64,000 nucleotides of DNA from Betaproteobacteria bacterium (GCA_028292435.1 JAQGMI010000017.1:27439-91438), one strand, 5' to 3'; shown: positions 18,437-25,996, counted from the first letter of the stretch. Numbers and translations: made by a program. The notes: a model not told the origin generated them from the letters alone.

Positions 18437-19618
18437 TCACGCGCCGGCCAGGCGCCGCGTGTGTCGCGCGATCATCAATTCTTCGTTGGTCGGCATGACC
18501 CAAACTTTGACGCGGCTGCCGGTCGTGCTGATAAGCGGGCCGTCCGTCGCATTGCCGGCCGCGTCAAATTCGACGCCGAGCCACGCCGCGTCGCGGCATA
18601 CCCGCTCGCGTATCACCGCCGCCTTTTCGCCGATGCCGGCGGTAAAAACGAGCGCATCGAGCCCACCGGTTGCGGCAGACAGCGATCCGAGTTCGCGGCC
18701 GATGCGGTAGACGAAAATATCAATGGCAAGCTTCGCGCGCGGTTCGGCGCTCGCAAGCAGCGCGCGCATGTCGCTTGAAACGCCGGAGACGCCGAGCAGG
18801 CCCGATTGTTGATAAATCAGTTTTTCGATCGCGCGCACATCCATCTTCATTTCGTCCATCAGGTAGAGCATTACCCCAGGATCGAGCGCGCCGCTGCGGG
18901 TGCCCATCGGCAGGCCATCGACGGCGGTAAAGCCCATCGTGCTCGCCATGCTGCGGCTGCCTTTCATTGCACACATGGACGCGCCGTTACCGAGATGGGC
19001 GACGACGGTGCGTCCGGCGGCAGCATTCTTGTCGACGCCCGGCAAAGCGCTTGCAATGTATTCGTACGACAGGCCGTGAAAACCATAACGTTTCACGCCG
19101 CGATCGGTGATCGAAGGCGGCAACGCGAATGCCTGCGCCACTTCGGGCTGGCCATGGTGAAACGCCGTGTCAAAACACGCTACCTGCGCAAGCTGCGGCA
19201 TGCGTTCAGCGACGATGCCGATCGGCGCAAGATTATGCGGCTGATGCAGCGGCGCCAGCGGCACCAGTGCGGTGAGGCTTCGGATGACATCCGCTGTTAT
19301 GAGCGTCGGCTTGGAAAATGCAGTGCCGCCGTGCACGACGCGATGCCCCACCGCCCTCAATTCATGAGTACCGCGATGCGTGCGCAAAAACTCAATCAAA
19401 TAGTCGATGGCACCGCCGTGTTCCAGGCGCGTGCCCGGGTCCCACTCGCGGGATCCGACCGGATTGCCGTCGTGATCAGACGCGGAGAATTTCGGCGTGG
19501 TGTAAATGCCCTCGATCTGGCCTTTGATCAAAAGATCGAGATTGCCCGCGCGCTCGGCGAACATCGAAAACTTGATGCTCGACGAGCCCGCGTTCAGGAC
19601 GAGAATTGCATCCTTCAT
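18437..19618 (-). CDS. ackA: Acetate kinase
   Basis: 393 residues, the usual length for AckA, which reversibly converts acetyl phosphate plus ADP to acetate plus ATP in the cytosol. All family signatures are seen: LVLNAGSSSIKF at the N-terminus, GHRVVHGG, the catalytic DTAFHH segment, YGFHGLSYEYI, the nucleotide site VVAHLGNGASM, GLPMGTRSGALDPGV and FTAGIGEKAAVIRERV. No phosphotransacetylase gene is next to it, so a propionate or butyrate kinase role is a minor alternative. A palindromic FNR-type site about 150 nt upstream suggests induction under oxygen limitation. Confidence 0.95.
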   Translation of the reverse strand: MKDAILVLNAGSSSIKFSMFAERAGNLDLLIKGQIEGIYTTPKFSASDHDGNPVGSREWDPGTRLEHGGAIDYLIEFLRTHRGTHELRAVGHRVVHGGTAFSKPTLITADVIRSLTALVPLAPLHQPHNLAPIGIVAERMPQLAQVACFDTAFHHGQPEVAQAFALPPSITDRGVKRYGFHGLSYEYIASALPGVDKNAAAGRTVVAHLGNGASMCAMKGSRSMASTMGFTAVDGLPMGTRSGALDPGVMLYLMDEMKMDVRAIEKLIYQQSGLLGVSGVSSDMRALLASAEPRAKLAIDIFVYRIGRELGSLSAATGGLDALVFTAGIGEKAAVIRERVCRDAAWLGVEFDAAGNATDGPLISTTGSRVKVWVMPTNEELMIARHTRRLAGA

Positions 19619-19957
19619 GACATCACACTATGCCGGCTTCGCGTGCAATGAGACGATCGTACTTTTCGTACGCGGATTTCATCCGGTTCGACCTTGGTAA
19701 CGGCATCCATGAAGGCTACCCCTTGCGCGAGAAAAATAAAATCAGCTGACGTCGCCGATGCGGATGCGACTTGACCTACGTCAAATACTGACCGGTGCGA
19801 CTGGTGTCAGAACTACAACCAGATAATTGGAACTGGTCTAAAATTCTGATATCGAGTTTGGTAAGACACAACCGCGCGATCACCAGCTATGCGTGGAAGC
19901 GCAACCCCATACTCGCACGAACTAAAAATTCAGCACTGATCTTCCACAAGGAAAAAG
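19619..19957. other. Divergent promoter region between ackA and the rhodanese gene
   Basis: 339 bases without a gene. It holds the 14-bp palindrome at 19771-19784 described separately and is more AT-rich than its flanks toward 19800-19955, as expected for a promoter region. No convincing sigma-70 pair is assigned by eye. The rhodanese ribosome site AAGGAA lies at its right end. Confidence 0.6.
19771..19784. promoter_or_regulatory. FNR/DNR-family binding site, TTGAC-N4-GTCAA
   Basis: TTGACCTACGTCAA is a perfect inverted repeat with the half-site and spacing of Crp/Fnr-family regulators (FNR consensus TTGAT-N4-ATCAA; DNR/NnrR-like sites TTGAC-N4-GTCAA). Its centre is about 160 nt upstream of the ackA start and 180 nt upstream of the rhodanese start. 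A class II position would put the ackA transcription start near 19736, just beyond an AT-rich stretch. Control of ackA by oxygen or nitric oxide is an inference. Confidence 0.55.
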
Positions 19958-20818
19958 ATGGCAGGCACGAGCGCAACAGGTGAACAGGCACTGGTTACCC
20001 CGGAGTGGGTGGAATCCCGAATAGGTGATCCGGCGGTGAAGGTGATCGAAATTGCCGGCATGGGGCAGGATCAGATGCAAGCTTATAAAGAGGGGCATAT
20101 TCCGGGAGCCGCATGTTGGGAATGGAAGGATCTACTGTGGGATAGCCACGCGCGGGATTTCCCTTCGCCTGAAGAATTCGCCCGGCGTCTGGGCGCAGCC
20201 GGCATTTCACCGCAGACTACGGTGGTTTTCTACGGCGAGCCGATCCAGTTTGGCATTTACGCGTGGTGGACCTTCCGCTATTGCGGGCATCGCAATGTTA
20301 AGTTGCTCGACGGCGGACGTCAGCGCTGGAAGGCTGAAAACCGGAAGCTGACGGTTGATATGCCGGAGACCACCTCCCCAGAGTCCTATGCACCGGTTGC
20401 GCGTAATGAATCGATGCGCATGGGCCGCGATGAAGTGTTGGCTGCGCTGCACAAGCAGGGCACGGTGATCGTGGATGGACGTTCCGCGGAGGAATATAGC
20501 GGACAGCGCGTAGGTGCGCCGGGAAATCCCGATACAGGCGCGCTGCGTTATGGACGGATACCGGGTGCCAAGCACCTCATGTTTGAGGAATTGCTCAATG
20601 CCGATAAGAGTTTTAAACCAGCGGCAGACATTCGGGCAAAATTCGAATCGCGCGGCGCTGTTTCGGGACGCGATATCATCACCTACTGTCGCATGAGTCA
20701 CCGGGCCACGGTTCTATACTTCGCGCTTACGGAGCTGGCGGGTTATTCAGGCGTACGCGTCTACGATGGATCGTGGACCGAGTGGGGTAATTTGGTGGGT
20801 GTTCCGATAGAACGCTAA
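19958..20818 (+). CDS. Sulfurtransferase with two rhodanese domains
   Basis: 286 residues, the classical length for thiosulfate/3-mercaptopyruvate sulfurtransferases. The first rhodanese domain (about 12-130) is the inactive structural copy (VKVIEIAGMG, GHIPGAACWEWKDLLWDS). The second (about 150-285) carries the active loop TYCRMSHRA with the catalytic Cys and the closing motif VRVYDGSWTEWGN. The loop CRMSHR differs from CRxGxR of rhodanese and CGSGVT of mercaptopyruvate enzymes, so the sulfur donor is uncertain. AAGGAA sits before the ATG. The TauD-type gene starts 24 nt after its stop, which suggests a sulfur-related operon. Confidence 0.92.
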   Translation: MAGTSATGEQALVTPEWVESRIGDPAVKVIEIAGMGQDQMQAYKEGHIPGAACWEWKDLLWDSHARDFPSPEEFARRLGAAGISPQTTVVFYGEPIQFGIYAWWTFRYCGHRNVKLLDGGRQRWKAENRKLTVDMPETTSPESYAPVARNESMRMGRDEVLAALHKQGTVIVDGRSAEEYSGQRVGAPGNPDTGALRYGRIPGAKHLMFEELLNADKSFKPAADIRAKFESRGAVSGRDIITYCRMSHRATVLYFALTELAGYSGVRVYDGSWTEWGNLVGVPIER

Positions 20819-20842
20819 ACCCGAAACCGGAGAGCAGAAGAT

Positions 20843-21775
20843 ATGGAAGTCATACGAATGAACGCTGCGTTAGGCGCCGAAGTTCGCTGCGGCGACCTGC
20901 GCAAACTTGACGATGCAGGTGTGGCAGCAGTACGTCAGGCATGGCTCGATAATCTGGTGATACTGGTGCGTAACCAGGAGATGTCCGACGCCGAGCTGGT
21001 CGGATTTGGACGTCGCTTTGGTGAATTCCAGAAATCCAATCCGTTGCCGAGCCCGCTCGCGAATGAAGGCAAGGTCATGCAAGGCGGTGGTGACAACCAG
21101 TTTCCCGAAGTAACGGTGGTCTCGAACATCGTCGAGAACGGCGTGGCGCAGGGCGGATTGGGTGACGGTGAGCTCGTCTGGCACACCGACATGTCCAGCT
21201 TCGAGATGCCGCCCAATCAGACCATTTTGCATTCGATTGAAGTGCCGTTGTCGGGCGGCAATACGGGTTTTAACAATATGTATCTTGCTTACGATACCTT
21301 GCCTGCAGAACTGCGGGAGCGCGTGGAGGGGCTTTCTCTCAAACATGACGCCACCATCGATGCGGCGGGTTATATCAGGAAGCAGTTCAAGGATGCGCCC
21401 GATGATTTACGTATCAGTCCGGGCGCTGTTCATCCGCTGGTTCGTACTCATCCGGAAACGGGGCGCAATTGCTTATTTTTAGGGCGACGCGTGAAATCGT
21501 ACCTGATGGCTCTTGAGGTTGCGGATTCCGAACAGTTACTGGATGCGCTGTGGGCGCATGCCATGCGGCCCGAACTCGAATGGTTCCATGAATGGAAACC
21601 CGGCGACTTGCTGATGTGGGACAACCGCTGCGCCATGCACCGGCGTGAACCGTTCGACGCCAATGCGCGCCGTAAGCTTCATCGAGTCGTGGTCAAGGGA
21701 ACGAAGCCTTATCGTACGCCGGGCCACTTGCCGGCGCATACGCGGGGTCATCAAGAAGTCGCCAGCGCCGCCTGA
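20843..21775 (+). CDS. TauD/TfdA family Fe(II)/2-oxoglutarate dioxygenase
   Basis: 310 residues, close to TauD and TfdA. The metal-binding facial triad can be placed as His and Asp in LVWHTDMSSFE and the distal His in DNRCAMHRREPF. The 2-oxoglutarate-binding Arg is probably in the RRKLHRVVV stretch. Family members hydroxylate alpha to a sulfonate, ether or amine to release sulfite, glyoxylate or an amine. With the rhodanese 24 nt upstream, desulfonation with handling of the released sulfur is attractive, but the substrate cannot be read from sequence. Confidence 0.9.
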   Translation: MEVIRMNAALGAEVRCGDLRKLDDAGVAAVRQAWLDNLVILVRNQEMSDAELVGFGRRFGEFQKSNPLPSPLANEGKVMQGGGDNQFPEVTVVSNIVENGVAQGGLGDGELVWHTDMSSFEMPPNQTILHSIEVPLSGGNTGFNNMYLAYDTLPAELRERVEGLSLKHDATIDAAGYIRKQFKDAPDDLRISPGAVHPLVRTHPETGRNCLFLGRRVKSYLMALEVADSEQLLDALWAHAMRPELEWFHEWKPGDLLMWDNRCAMHRREPFDANARRKLHRVVVKGTKPYRTPGHLPAHTRGHQEVASAA

Positions 21776-21810
21776 GACTTCGCGGCATTGCCGAAGCGCT
21801 TTCCGAACCA

Positions 21811-22773
21811 TTATTCGGTTTTGATGCCGCCTTCTTTGACCACCTTGCGCCATTTCGCGACGTCATCGCGAAGACGGCTGGCGAACTGATCGACACTGCT
21901 ACCGACCGGTTCGACCAGGCGTGCTTCAAGCAGGGTTTTATACTCTGACGTATGCACGATTTTGGCGATCGCGGCATTCAGTTTCGCCACGATATCTTTT
22001 GGGGTGCCAGCTGGCGCAAGAATTCCGGACCAGGCTTCCGCCTCGTAGCCTGGCACGCCGGATTCGGCGATCGTGAGCAGTTCAGGCAGCAGGGTCGAAC
22101 GTTTTGCGGTACTGATACCCAGCGCTTTGAGCTTGCCGGCCTTGACGAACGGCGTCCCCACTGAAGTAGGCAGGAACGTAAGCTCGACTTGACCGCCCAT
22201 CACAGCGACTGCGGCGGGGCCGCCGCCGCTGTACGGGATATGCGTCCATTTAACGCCTGTCATAATTTTGAACAGTTCCGCCGCCATGTGTGGATCCGTG
22301 CCATTTCCGGGTGATGAGTAGCTGAATTTATCCGGCTTGGCTTTGGATAGAGCAATGAGCTGTTTAACATTGCTGGCGGGAACCGATGGATGCACCGACA
22401 GCAGGTATGACGTCGTTCCAATCCAGATGACTGGCGCAAAATCCCTGACCGGATCGTACGGCAGGTTTGGATACATGCTGGGGCTGATCGTAAGCGCGGA
22501 TAACGTGAGCAAAAGCATATAACCGTCCGGCGGTGCTTTAGCGACAATACTGGTACCGATAGTAGTTCCGCCCCCTGGACGATTATCGACCACGACCGGT
22601 TGGCCGAAGCTCTCGGATAACTTCTGCGCGATGGGGCGCCCAACGACATCCAGTCCACCACCGGGTGCGTAAGGCACCACGATGCGGATCACCTTAGCGG
22701 GGTACTCCAGGGCATAAACGGGGGCAGCCATCAAGCCTATTATCACCAGCAGAAAAACTGAAAACAACCTCAT
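21811..22773 (-). CDS. Bug-family TTT substrate-binding protein
   Basis: 320 residues from the ATG at 22773, which has AGGAG at the right distance and opens directly into a signal peptide (RLFSVFLLVIIGLMAAPVYA); upstream in-frame codons would hide the signal. Family motifs are LEYPAKVIRIVVPYAPGGGL, VVDNRPGGGTTIG and APPDGYMLLLTLSA. It is convergent with the TauD-type gene, whose stop is 35 bp away. It could deliver the dioxygenase substrate or a catabolite, but opposite strands mean separate regulation. Confidence 0.92.
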   Translation of the reverse strand: MRLFSVFLLVIIGLMAAPVYALEYPAKVIRIVVPYAPGGGLDVVGRPIAQKLSESFGQPVVVDNRPGGGTTIGTSIVAKAPPDGYMLLLTLSALTISPSMYPNLPYDPVRDFAPVIWIGTTSYLLSVHPSVPASNVKQLIALSKAKPDKFSYSSPGNGTDPHMAAELFKIMTGVKWTHIPYSGGGPAAVAVMGGQVELTFLPTSVGTPFVKAGKLKALGISTAKRSTLLPELLTIAESGVPGYEAEAWSGILAPAGTPKDIVAKLNAAIAKIVHTSEYKTLLEARLVEPVGSSVDQFASRLRDDVAKWRKVVKEGGIKTE

Positions 22774-22936
22774 TGCGACGCTCCTGCTTTTGTTTTGTCT
22801 GCGTCGAGAGACTCGCGAGAGCAAGTCATTATCGCGACTCTCAAATGAATGTGACTCAAGATGGGCAGGCGGAAGTTTGACCGTTCCATACTTTGTAAAC
22901 GGAAAAGACGCGGATGGGAAGTAATGATTTAAATAC

Positions 22937-22977
22937 TTGGTGTGTCGTACTGGGATCGAACCAGTGGCCCCTGCCGT
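22937..22977. repeat. Left attachment-like copy of tRNA-Val 3' half
   Basis: Copy of the anticodon-loop edge, variable loop, T-arm, acceptor 3' strand and CCA of tRNA-Val(CAC), in minus orientation. It stops in the anticodon loop and the 5' half of the tRNA is missing, so it is not a functional gene. 40 of 41 bases match the right copy. Confidence 0.75.
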
Positions 22978-23482
22978 AGTAAATTTGCCGCAAGTAAGCC
23001 GTCATTCGTTGGTGCCGACCATATCGCGCGTTCGTTCTTAGGCATTCAGACGAGCGTAAGGCGTATCACAGGAGCGGTTCAGGAGAATCTTGAACGCTCG
23101 CCTGTTCAAGCGCGTCCTCTAAAAATCCGCAATTTCTTTGCTAAACGGGCGCGCGCTGTGCGACCGTTGCACTTGCTTGATCAGGCCATCTGGATCATGC
23201 CAAGCCCAACCGAATGGTCTGTTTGAAGACCCGCGACACTTAGCGCTTCTGCAACATAGGCGCCCGCTTCGTGATGAACTGTAAGCACCTGCGCGAAAGT
23301 TTCGAGATGCGTCCGAAGGCTCGCACAATACGGGCGCATGGTAACAAACGGATGGGAATCGATGCGACACATCAGCGGGGGCAAACGTCAGCAAAAAAAA
23401 GGACATTGCTCTGTATTCGATCCCTAGCATCGCTTATACGCTGGCTCCACTGGTGTAAACACAGCACCAGAGTGTAATCAGT

Positions 23483-23496
23483 TTGACTTTTATCAA
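23483..23496. promoter_or_regulatory. Possible Crp/Fnr-type site before the peptide gene
   Basis: TTGAC-TTTT-ATCAA differs by one base from the FNR consensus TTGAT-N4-ATCAA. It lies only about 20-34 nt upstream of the ATG at 23517, so if used it would more likely block than activate transcription unless the message starts very near the gene. Chance occurrence is possible. Confidence 0.3.
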
Positions 23497-23516
23497 TCAC
23501 TACCAATGAGGGTCAC

Positions 23517-23801
23517 ATGTCAATCCATAAGCAAGCATTGAGTTCAGTCATAGCAATCGCCATGGCAGGGGTGGCCTCTTTCGCCGTTGCCCAAGCGCCC
23601 GAGCAATCCGACAAGGCGCCTGTTCGTTTGACCGAAGCGCAGATGGAAAAAATCGTCGCAGGTGATTTCGTCGTCGACACGGCGGGCAACGGGAATCTGA
23701 GCCTGATTGCTACAGGGAACAGCATAAACAGCTGCAACAACGGGCAGTGCTATTGGGAGAATCGAAATGGCAAGGAAATCGGTAAGCCCGTCGTATTCTG
23801 A
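23517..23801 (+). CDS. Small exported peptide precursor with signal peptide and C39-type leader
   Basis: 94 residues, ATG with GAGGG upstream. Residues 1-25 are a Sec signal (ALSSVIAIAMAGVASFAVA) cleavable after Ala25. A second leader follows, with LTEAQMEKIVAG at 38-49, which has the pattern of peptides cut by C39 peptidases after a Gly-Gly or Ala-Gly pair. Cleavage after Gly49 would release 45 residues beginning DFVVDTAGNGNLSLIATGN, Asn/Gly-rich, with Cys73 and Cys78 able to form a small disulfide loop. The next genes encode a periplasmic C39-like peptidase and a coiled-coil barrel protein. The peptide is probably processed in the periplasm and exported. It could be an amyloid-type subunit, a signal or a bacteriocin; no homologue is recognised by eye. 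Confidence 0.75.
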   Translation: MSIHKQALSSVIAIAMAGVASFAVAQAPEQSDKAPVRLTEAQMEKIVAGDFVVDTAGNGNLSLIATGNSINSCNNGQCYWENRNGKEIGKPVVF

Positions 23802-23827
23802 GATCAGCAATTAGCATTTAAGCTTAC

Positions 23828-23855
23828 ACACACCCCTTCCCAGGGGTGTGTTTTT
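23828..23855 (+). terminator. Intrinsic terminator between peptide gene and peptidase gene
   Basis: Perfect 9-bp stem ACACACCCC (23828-23836) with GGGGTGTGT (23843-23851), six-base loop TTCCCA, then a T run ending at 23855. It sits 27 nt after the peptide stop and directly before the peptidase ribosome site. Partial read-through would give much more peptide than peptidase and pore. Confidence 0.85.
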
Positions 23856-23867
23856 GAGGTGCCCGGA

Positions 23868-24437
23868 TTGAACAAAAGCTTTGCTGTTCAGCGCTGGATT
23901 AATGCAATTGGTTGCATTGGCATGCTGTTATTCGCCGGCATGCAGGTCGCCGTGAGCGCCGAGTACGAGCGGAAGTTTTCGGTCACGTCGCTAAAAGAAA
24001 TACGTGAGCGCGCCGTAGTCATGCAGCAGTGGGACAACAGTTGCGCTGCTGCAGCTTTAGCGACGGTTTTGACCTATGGACTCGCCGACCCGGTGAGCGA
24101 GCGATACGTCGCGGCAAGAATGCTTGAAACCACCGACGCCCGGAAAGTGAAGACTCAGGGCGGGTTTTCCATGCTGGACATGAAGCGTTTCGTCGAAAGC
24201 CGCGGCTATGCGGTAGATGCGTTTCAGCATCTCTCCACCGACCAATTGGCGCTTTTCCGCGCGCCAATTGTTCCGATCAGGCCGTTCGGGAGCAATCATT
24301 ATGTGGTGGTCAATTCGATCACCGAGGATGTGGTGCTGCTGGCGGATCCTGCATTCGGCAACCGCTCGCTTACCCTGCGAGAATTCAAGGAAATGTGGTT
24401 TAACGGTCTCGCGTTCGTGATTGCAGAAGGTAAGTGA
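23868..24437 (+). CDS. Periplasmic C39-family cysteine peptidase (FapD-like)
   Basis: 189 residues from the TTG at 23868, chosen because GAGG lies at 23856-23859 with correct spacing; a GTG at 23859 overlaps that site. A signal or anchor helix (INAIGCIGMLLFAGMQVAV) precedes the catalytic domain. The C39 layout is complete: oxyanion-hole Gln53 and nucleophile Cys59 in QQWDNSCAAAA, His144 in SNHYVVV, and Asp160 in LLADPAFGN. Stand-alone C39 proteins of this size, without an ABC transporter, include FapD of functional amyloid operons. The adjacent peptide with its IVAG leader is the obvious substrate. The gene sits behind a terminator and 1 nt before the barrel gene. Confidence 0.88.
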   Translation: MNKSFAVQRWINAIGCIGMLLFAGMQVAVSAEYERKFSVTSLKEIRERAVVMQQWDNSCAAAALATVLTYGLADPVSERYVAARMLETTDARKVKTQGGFSMLDMKRFVESRGYAVDAFQHLSTDQLALFRAPIVPIRPFGSNHYVVVNSITEDVVLLADPAFGNRSLTLREFKEMWFNGLAFVIAEGK

Positions 24438-24438
24438 T

Positions 24439-25482
24439 ATGCGCATCGGTAGCGCGGTTCTTTTCTTGGCATTGCTGCTCATAGCCAGCGCCGATGTGCA
24501 GGGTCAGGACAACGTCAACGAACTGCGCCAGCAACTCGAGGCGCAAAAAGCAATCAACGAACAATTGATTCGACGGATACGTGAACTCGAAGCGCAAGCC
24601 GGAGGATCGCCTGTAGCTCCGCCCGGTCTGCGTGAGCGCATCGCAAAGTCAGGCGCCGGCGATGACGTGTTGGACTTGCCGGAAACGACAACAGCAATAC
24701 AGGAGGCGCTGGGCACTCGAGGTTTGGTGTTGTTGCCGGCGGGTTCGTATCGGGTTATCCCCGGCTTAAGCTGGGGACACACCGGTTCTGATTTCATCGG
24801 AACTCGAACTGATAGTTATGCGGCGAGTGTGACGATGCAGGCAGGGTTACCGTGGGATCTCATGCTCACTGCGAGCGCACCTTATCTGCATCGCAGTACC
24901 AGCGCCGGTTCTAATAGCGGAATCTCAGACTGGTCCATCGGTCTTGCGAAGACGCTGACCGTTGAATCTGACGGGCGTCCGTCTGTCGTGGCGAGTGTGA
25001 ACTATGTCGACAATAATGGTAGAACGCCGTTTGCGCAGGTCCCTATAGGCTATGGTTTTCCGGTAGCCGCAGGCAGACTTTCCGCCGTCAAGCGATTTGA
25101 CCCCGTCGCAGTTTACGGCGACGTCTCATTCGCGCATCCCTTCGCGAGAGACGTGAGCGCGCCCAATCTTTTGGCCGAAGCGAATTTTGCCGGCCGTATT
25201 TCCCCGGGCAACACAATCAGCATCGGTGGCGGCGCGTCTCTCGCTGTAACGCCCGCCATCAATTTTGATGCGGGCCTCTCAATGGCTTTCAAGCAGGGGG
25301 CAAGAATTCACTCGCGGGCGAACGGCGACTCCACGCAGCCTCGATCGACAATAGGGATGTTTACCGCGGGTGCCGCATTCGTACTTAGTCGCCGACTATC
25401 GCTGATTCTGGGCGCCGGGACAGGTATAACGGCCGATGCGCCCGACTTCTTCTTTTCCGTCGCATTGCCATACCGCTTTTAA
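24439..25482 (+). CDS. Outer-membrane beta-barrel with N-terminal coiled coil (FapF-like)
   Basis: 347 residues from the ATG at 24439, preceded by AAGG; a TTG six codons earlier is less likely. The signal peptide ends near residue 22. Residues 25-53 form a predicted coiled coil with heptad-spaced Leu/Ile (NELRQQLEAQ, NEQLIRRIRELEAQ). After a Pro/Gly linker (54-75), about residues 100-347 look like a beta-barrel of alternating strands (LPWDLMLTASAPYL, PVAVYGDVSFAHPF) and end in PYRF, the terminal aromatic signature read by the BAM machinery. Coiled coil plus barrel plus a neighbouring C39 peptidase is the arrangement of FapF, the amyloid secretion pore. It probably exports the processed peptide. 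Confidence 0.75.
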   Translation: MRIGSAVLFLALLLIASADVQGQDNVNELRQQLEAQKAINEQLIRRIRELEAQAGGSPVAPPGLRERIAKSGAGDDVLDLPETTTAIQEALGTRGLVLLPAGSYRVIPGLSWGHTGSDFIGTRTDSYAASVTMQAGLPWDLMLTASAPYLHRSTSAGSNSGISDWSIGLAKTLTVESDGRPSVVASVNYVDNNGRTPFAQVPIGYGFPVAAGRLSAVKRFDPVAVYGDVSFAHPFARDVSAPNLLAEANFAGRISPGNTISIGGGASLAVTPAINFDAGLSMAFKQGARIHSRANGDSTQPRSTIGMFTAGAAFVLSRRLSLILGAGTGITADAPDFFFSVALPYRF

Positions 25483-25920
25483 GAAATTTCACCGCGCAAA
25501 TAGTCCAGTTATACGGCGGAGAGATGGTCAGCTTGCGGTCCGCGTTTTGCCTGGAGTCAGATTCTGTGCTCGACGCACTTTGGAGAGCTTGGAAGTCTTG
25601 TAGGCCCCGCCGCGTCAGTAGCTCGATCGGTAGGGCTGGACACACTTTTTGCGTTCGGCCAAGTTAGTAGCATTATCGGCCTGCTTTTTGTCGAATATCT
25701 CGATGACTTGGCGCAGCGCGGATAGCGTTGGCCCGAGACGATCGGGCGCTAACGAGAAGTCATTTCCGCCATATCGGAGAGTTGAGTTGTCCCCCGCGCA
25801 ACGGCATTCATTGTCAGGTTTGCGGGCCGTTACTTGGTTTGTCGCATTGCCACGGCGCCTCCGTGTAATCTGCGATTTTCATACTCAGTTGGCTCAGGGT
25901 GGTCAACTGTTTGTTTTTTG
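25483..25920. other. Gene-free right part of the island
   Basis: 438 bases between the barrel gene and the tRNA copy. No gene is supported. A minus-strand frame stays open over roughly 25615-25850 but has no start codon or ribosome site and gives no recognisable protein; it may be the remains of a gene. No integrase motif is seen. Confidence 0.5.
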
Positions 25921-25961
25921 TTGGTGGGTCGTACTGGGATCGAACCAGTGGCCCCTGCCGT
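25921..25961. repeat. Right attachment-like copy within tRNA-Val
   Basis: The 41 bases that match 22937-22977. They cover the tRNA from the anticodon loop to one base beyond CCA, the part commonly used as attachment site by tyrosine-recombinase elements. Integration here leaves the tRNA gene whole. Confidence 0.75.
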
Positions 25962-25996
25962 GTGAAGGCAGTGCTCTACCGCTGAGCTAACGACCC
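25922..25996 (-). tRNA. tRNA-Val (anticodon CAC)
   Basis: The minus strand folds into a full cloverleaf: acceptor GGGTCGT with ACGACCC, D-arm GCTC/GAGC, anticodon stem CTGCC/GGCAG around loop TTCACAC (anticodon CAC, reading GTG), five-base variable loop GGGCC, and T-arm ACTGG-TTCGATC-CCAGT. Discriminator A and an encoded CCA follow. The gene is 75 nt including CCA. Its 3' part is duplicated at 22937-22977. Confidence 0.97.

Larger units (their letters stand above)
22774..23516. other. Gene-free stretch containing the left end of the tRNA-flanked island
   Basis: 743 bases. The first part up to 22936 is the upstream region of the Bug gene. Bases 22937-22977 are the tRNA-Val 3'-half copy. From 22978 to 23516 there is island DNA in which no convincing gene is seen; the open frames present lack ribosome sites and recognisable motifs, and no integrase is identifiable. 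The right end carries a Crp/Fnr-like site and the ribosome site of the peptide gene. Confidence 0.6.
22937..25961. mobile_element. Mini-island bounded by a tRNA-Val 3'-half direct repeat
   Basis: The 41 bases at 22937-22977 repeat those at 25921-25961 with one mismatch (T at 22943, G at 25927). The right copy is the 3' part of the intact minus-strand tRNA-Val gene, from the anticodon loop through CCA. Integration of an element into the 3' end of a tRNA leaves an intact gene on one side and a copy of the 3' part at the far end, exactly as here. The repeat unit is 2,984 bp. It carries the peptide, C39 peptidase and barrel genes and no recognisable integrase, so it is either a degraded island or one mobilised in trans. 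Confidence 0.65.

Noticed and set aside
22942..23226. 94-codon open frame at the left end of the island
   Set aside because: It begins inside the tRNA-derived repeat, has no ribosome site and resembles no protein.
25615..25850. Minus-strand frame without stop codons, possible gene remnant or integrase end
   Set aside because: No start codon, no ribosome site and no Arg/His/Tyr recombinase motif could be identified; kept only as a note in the gap description.
25649..25990. 113-codon plus-strand open frame overlapping the tRNA
   Set aside because: It runs through the tRNA-Val gene on the opposite strand and its sequence is not protein-like.
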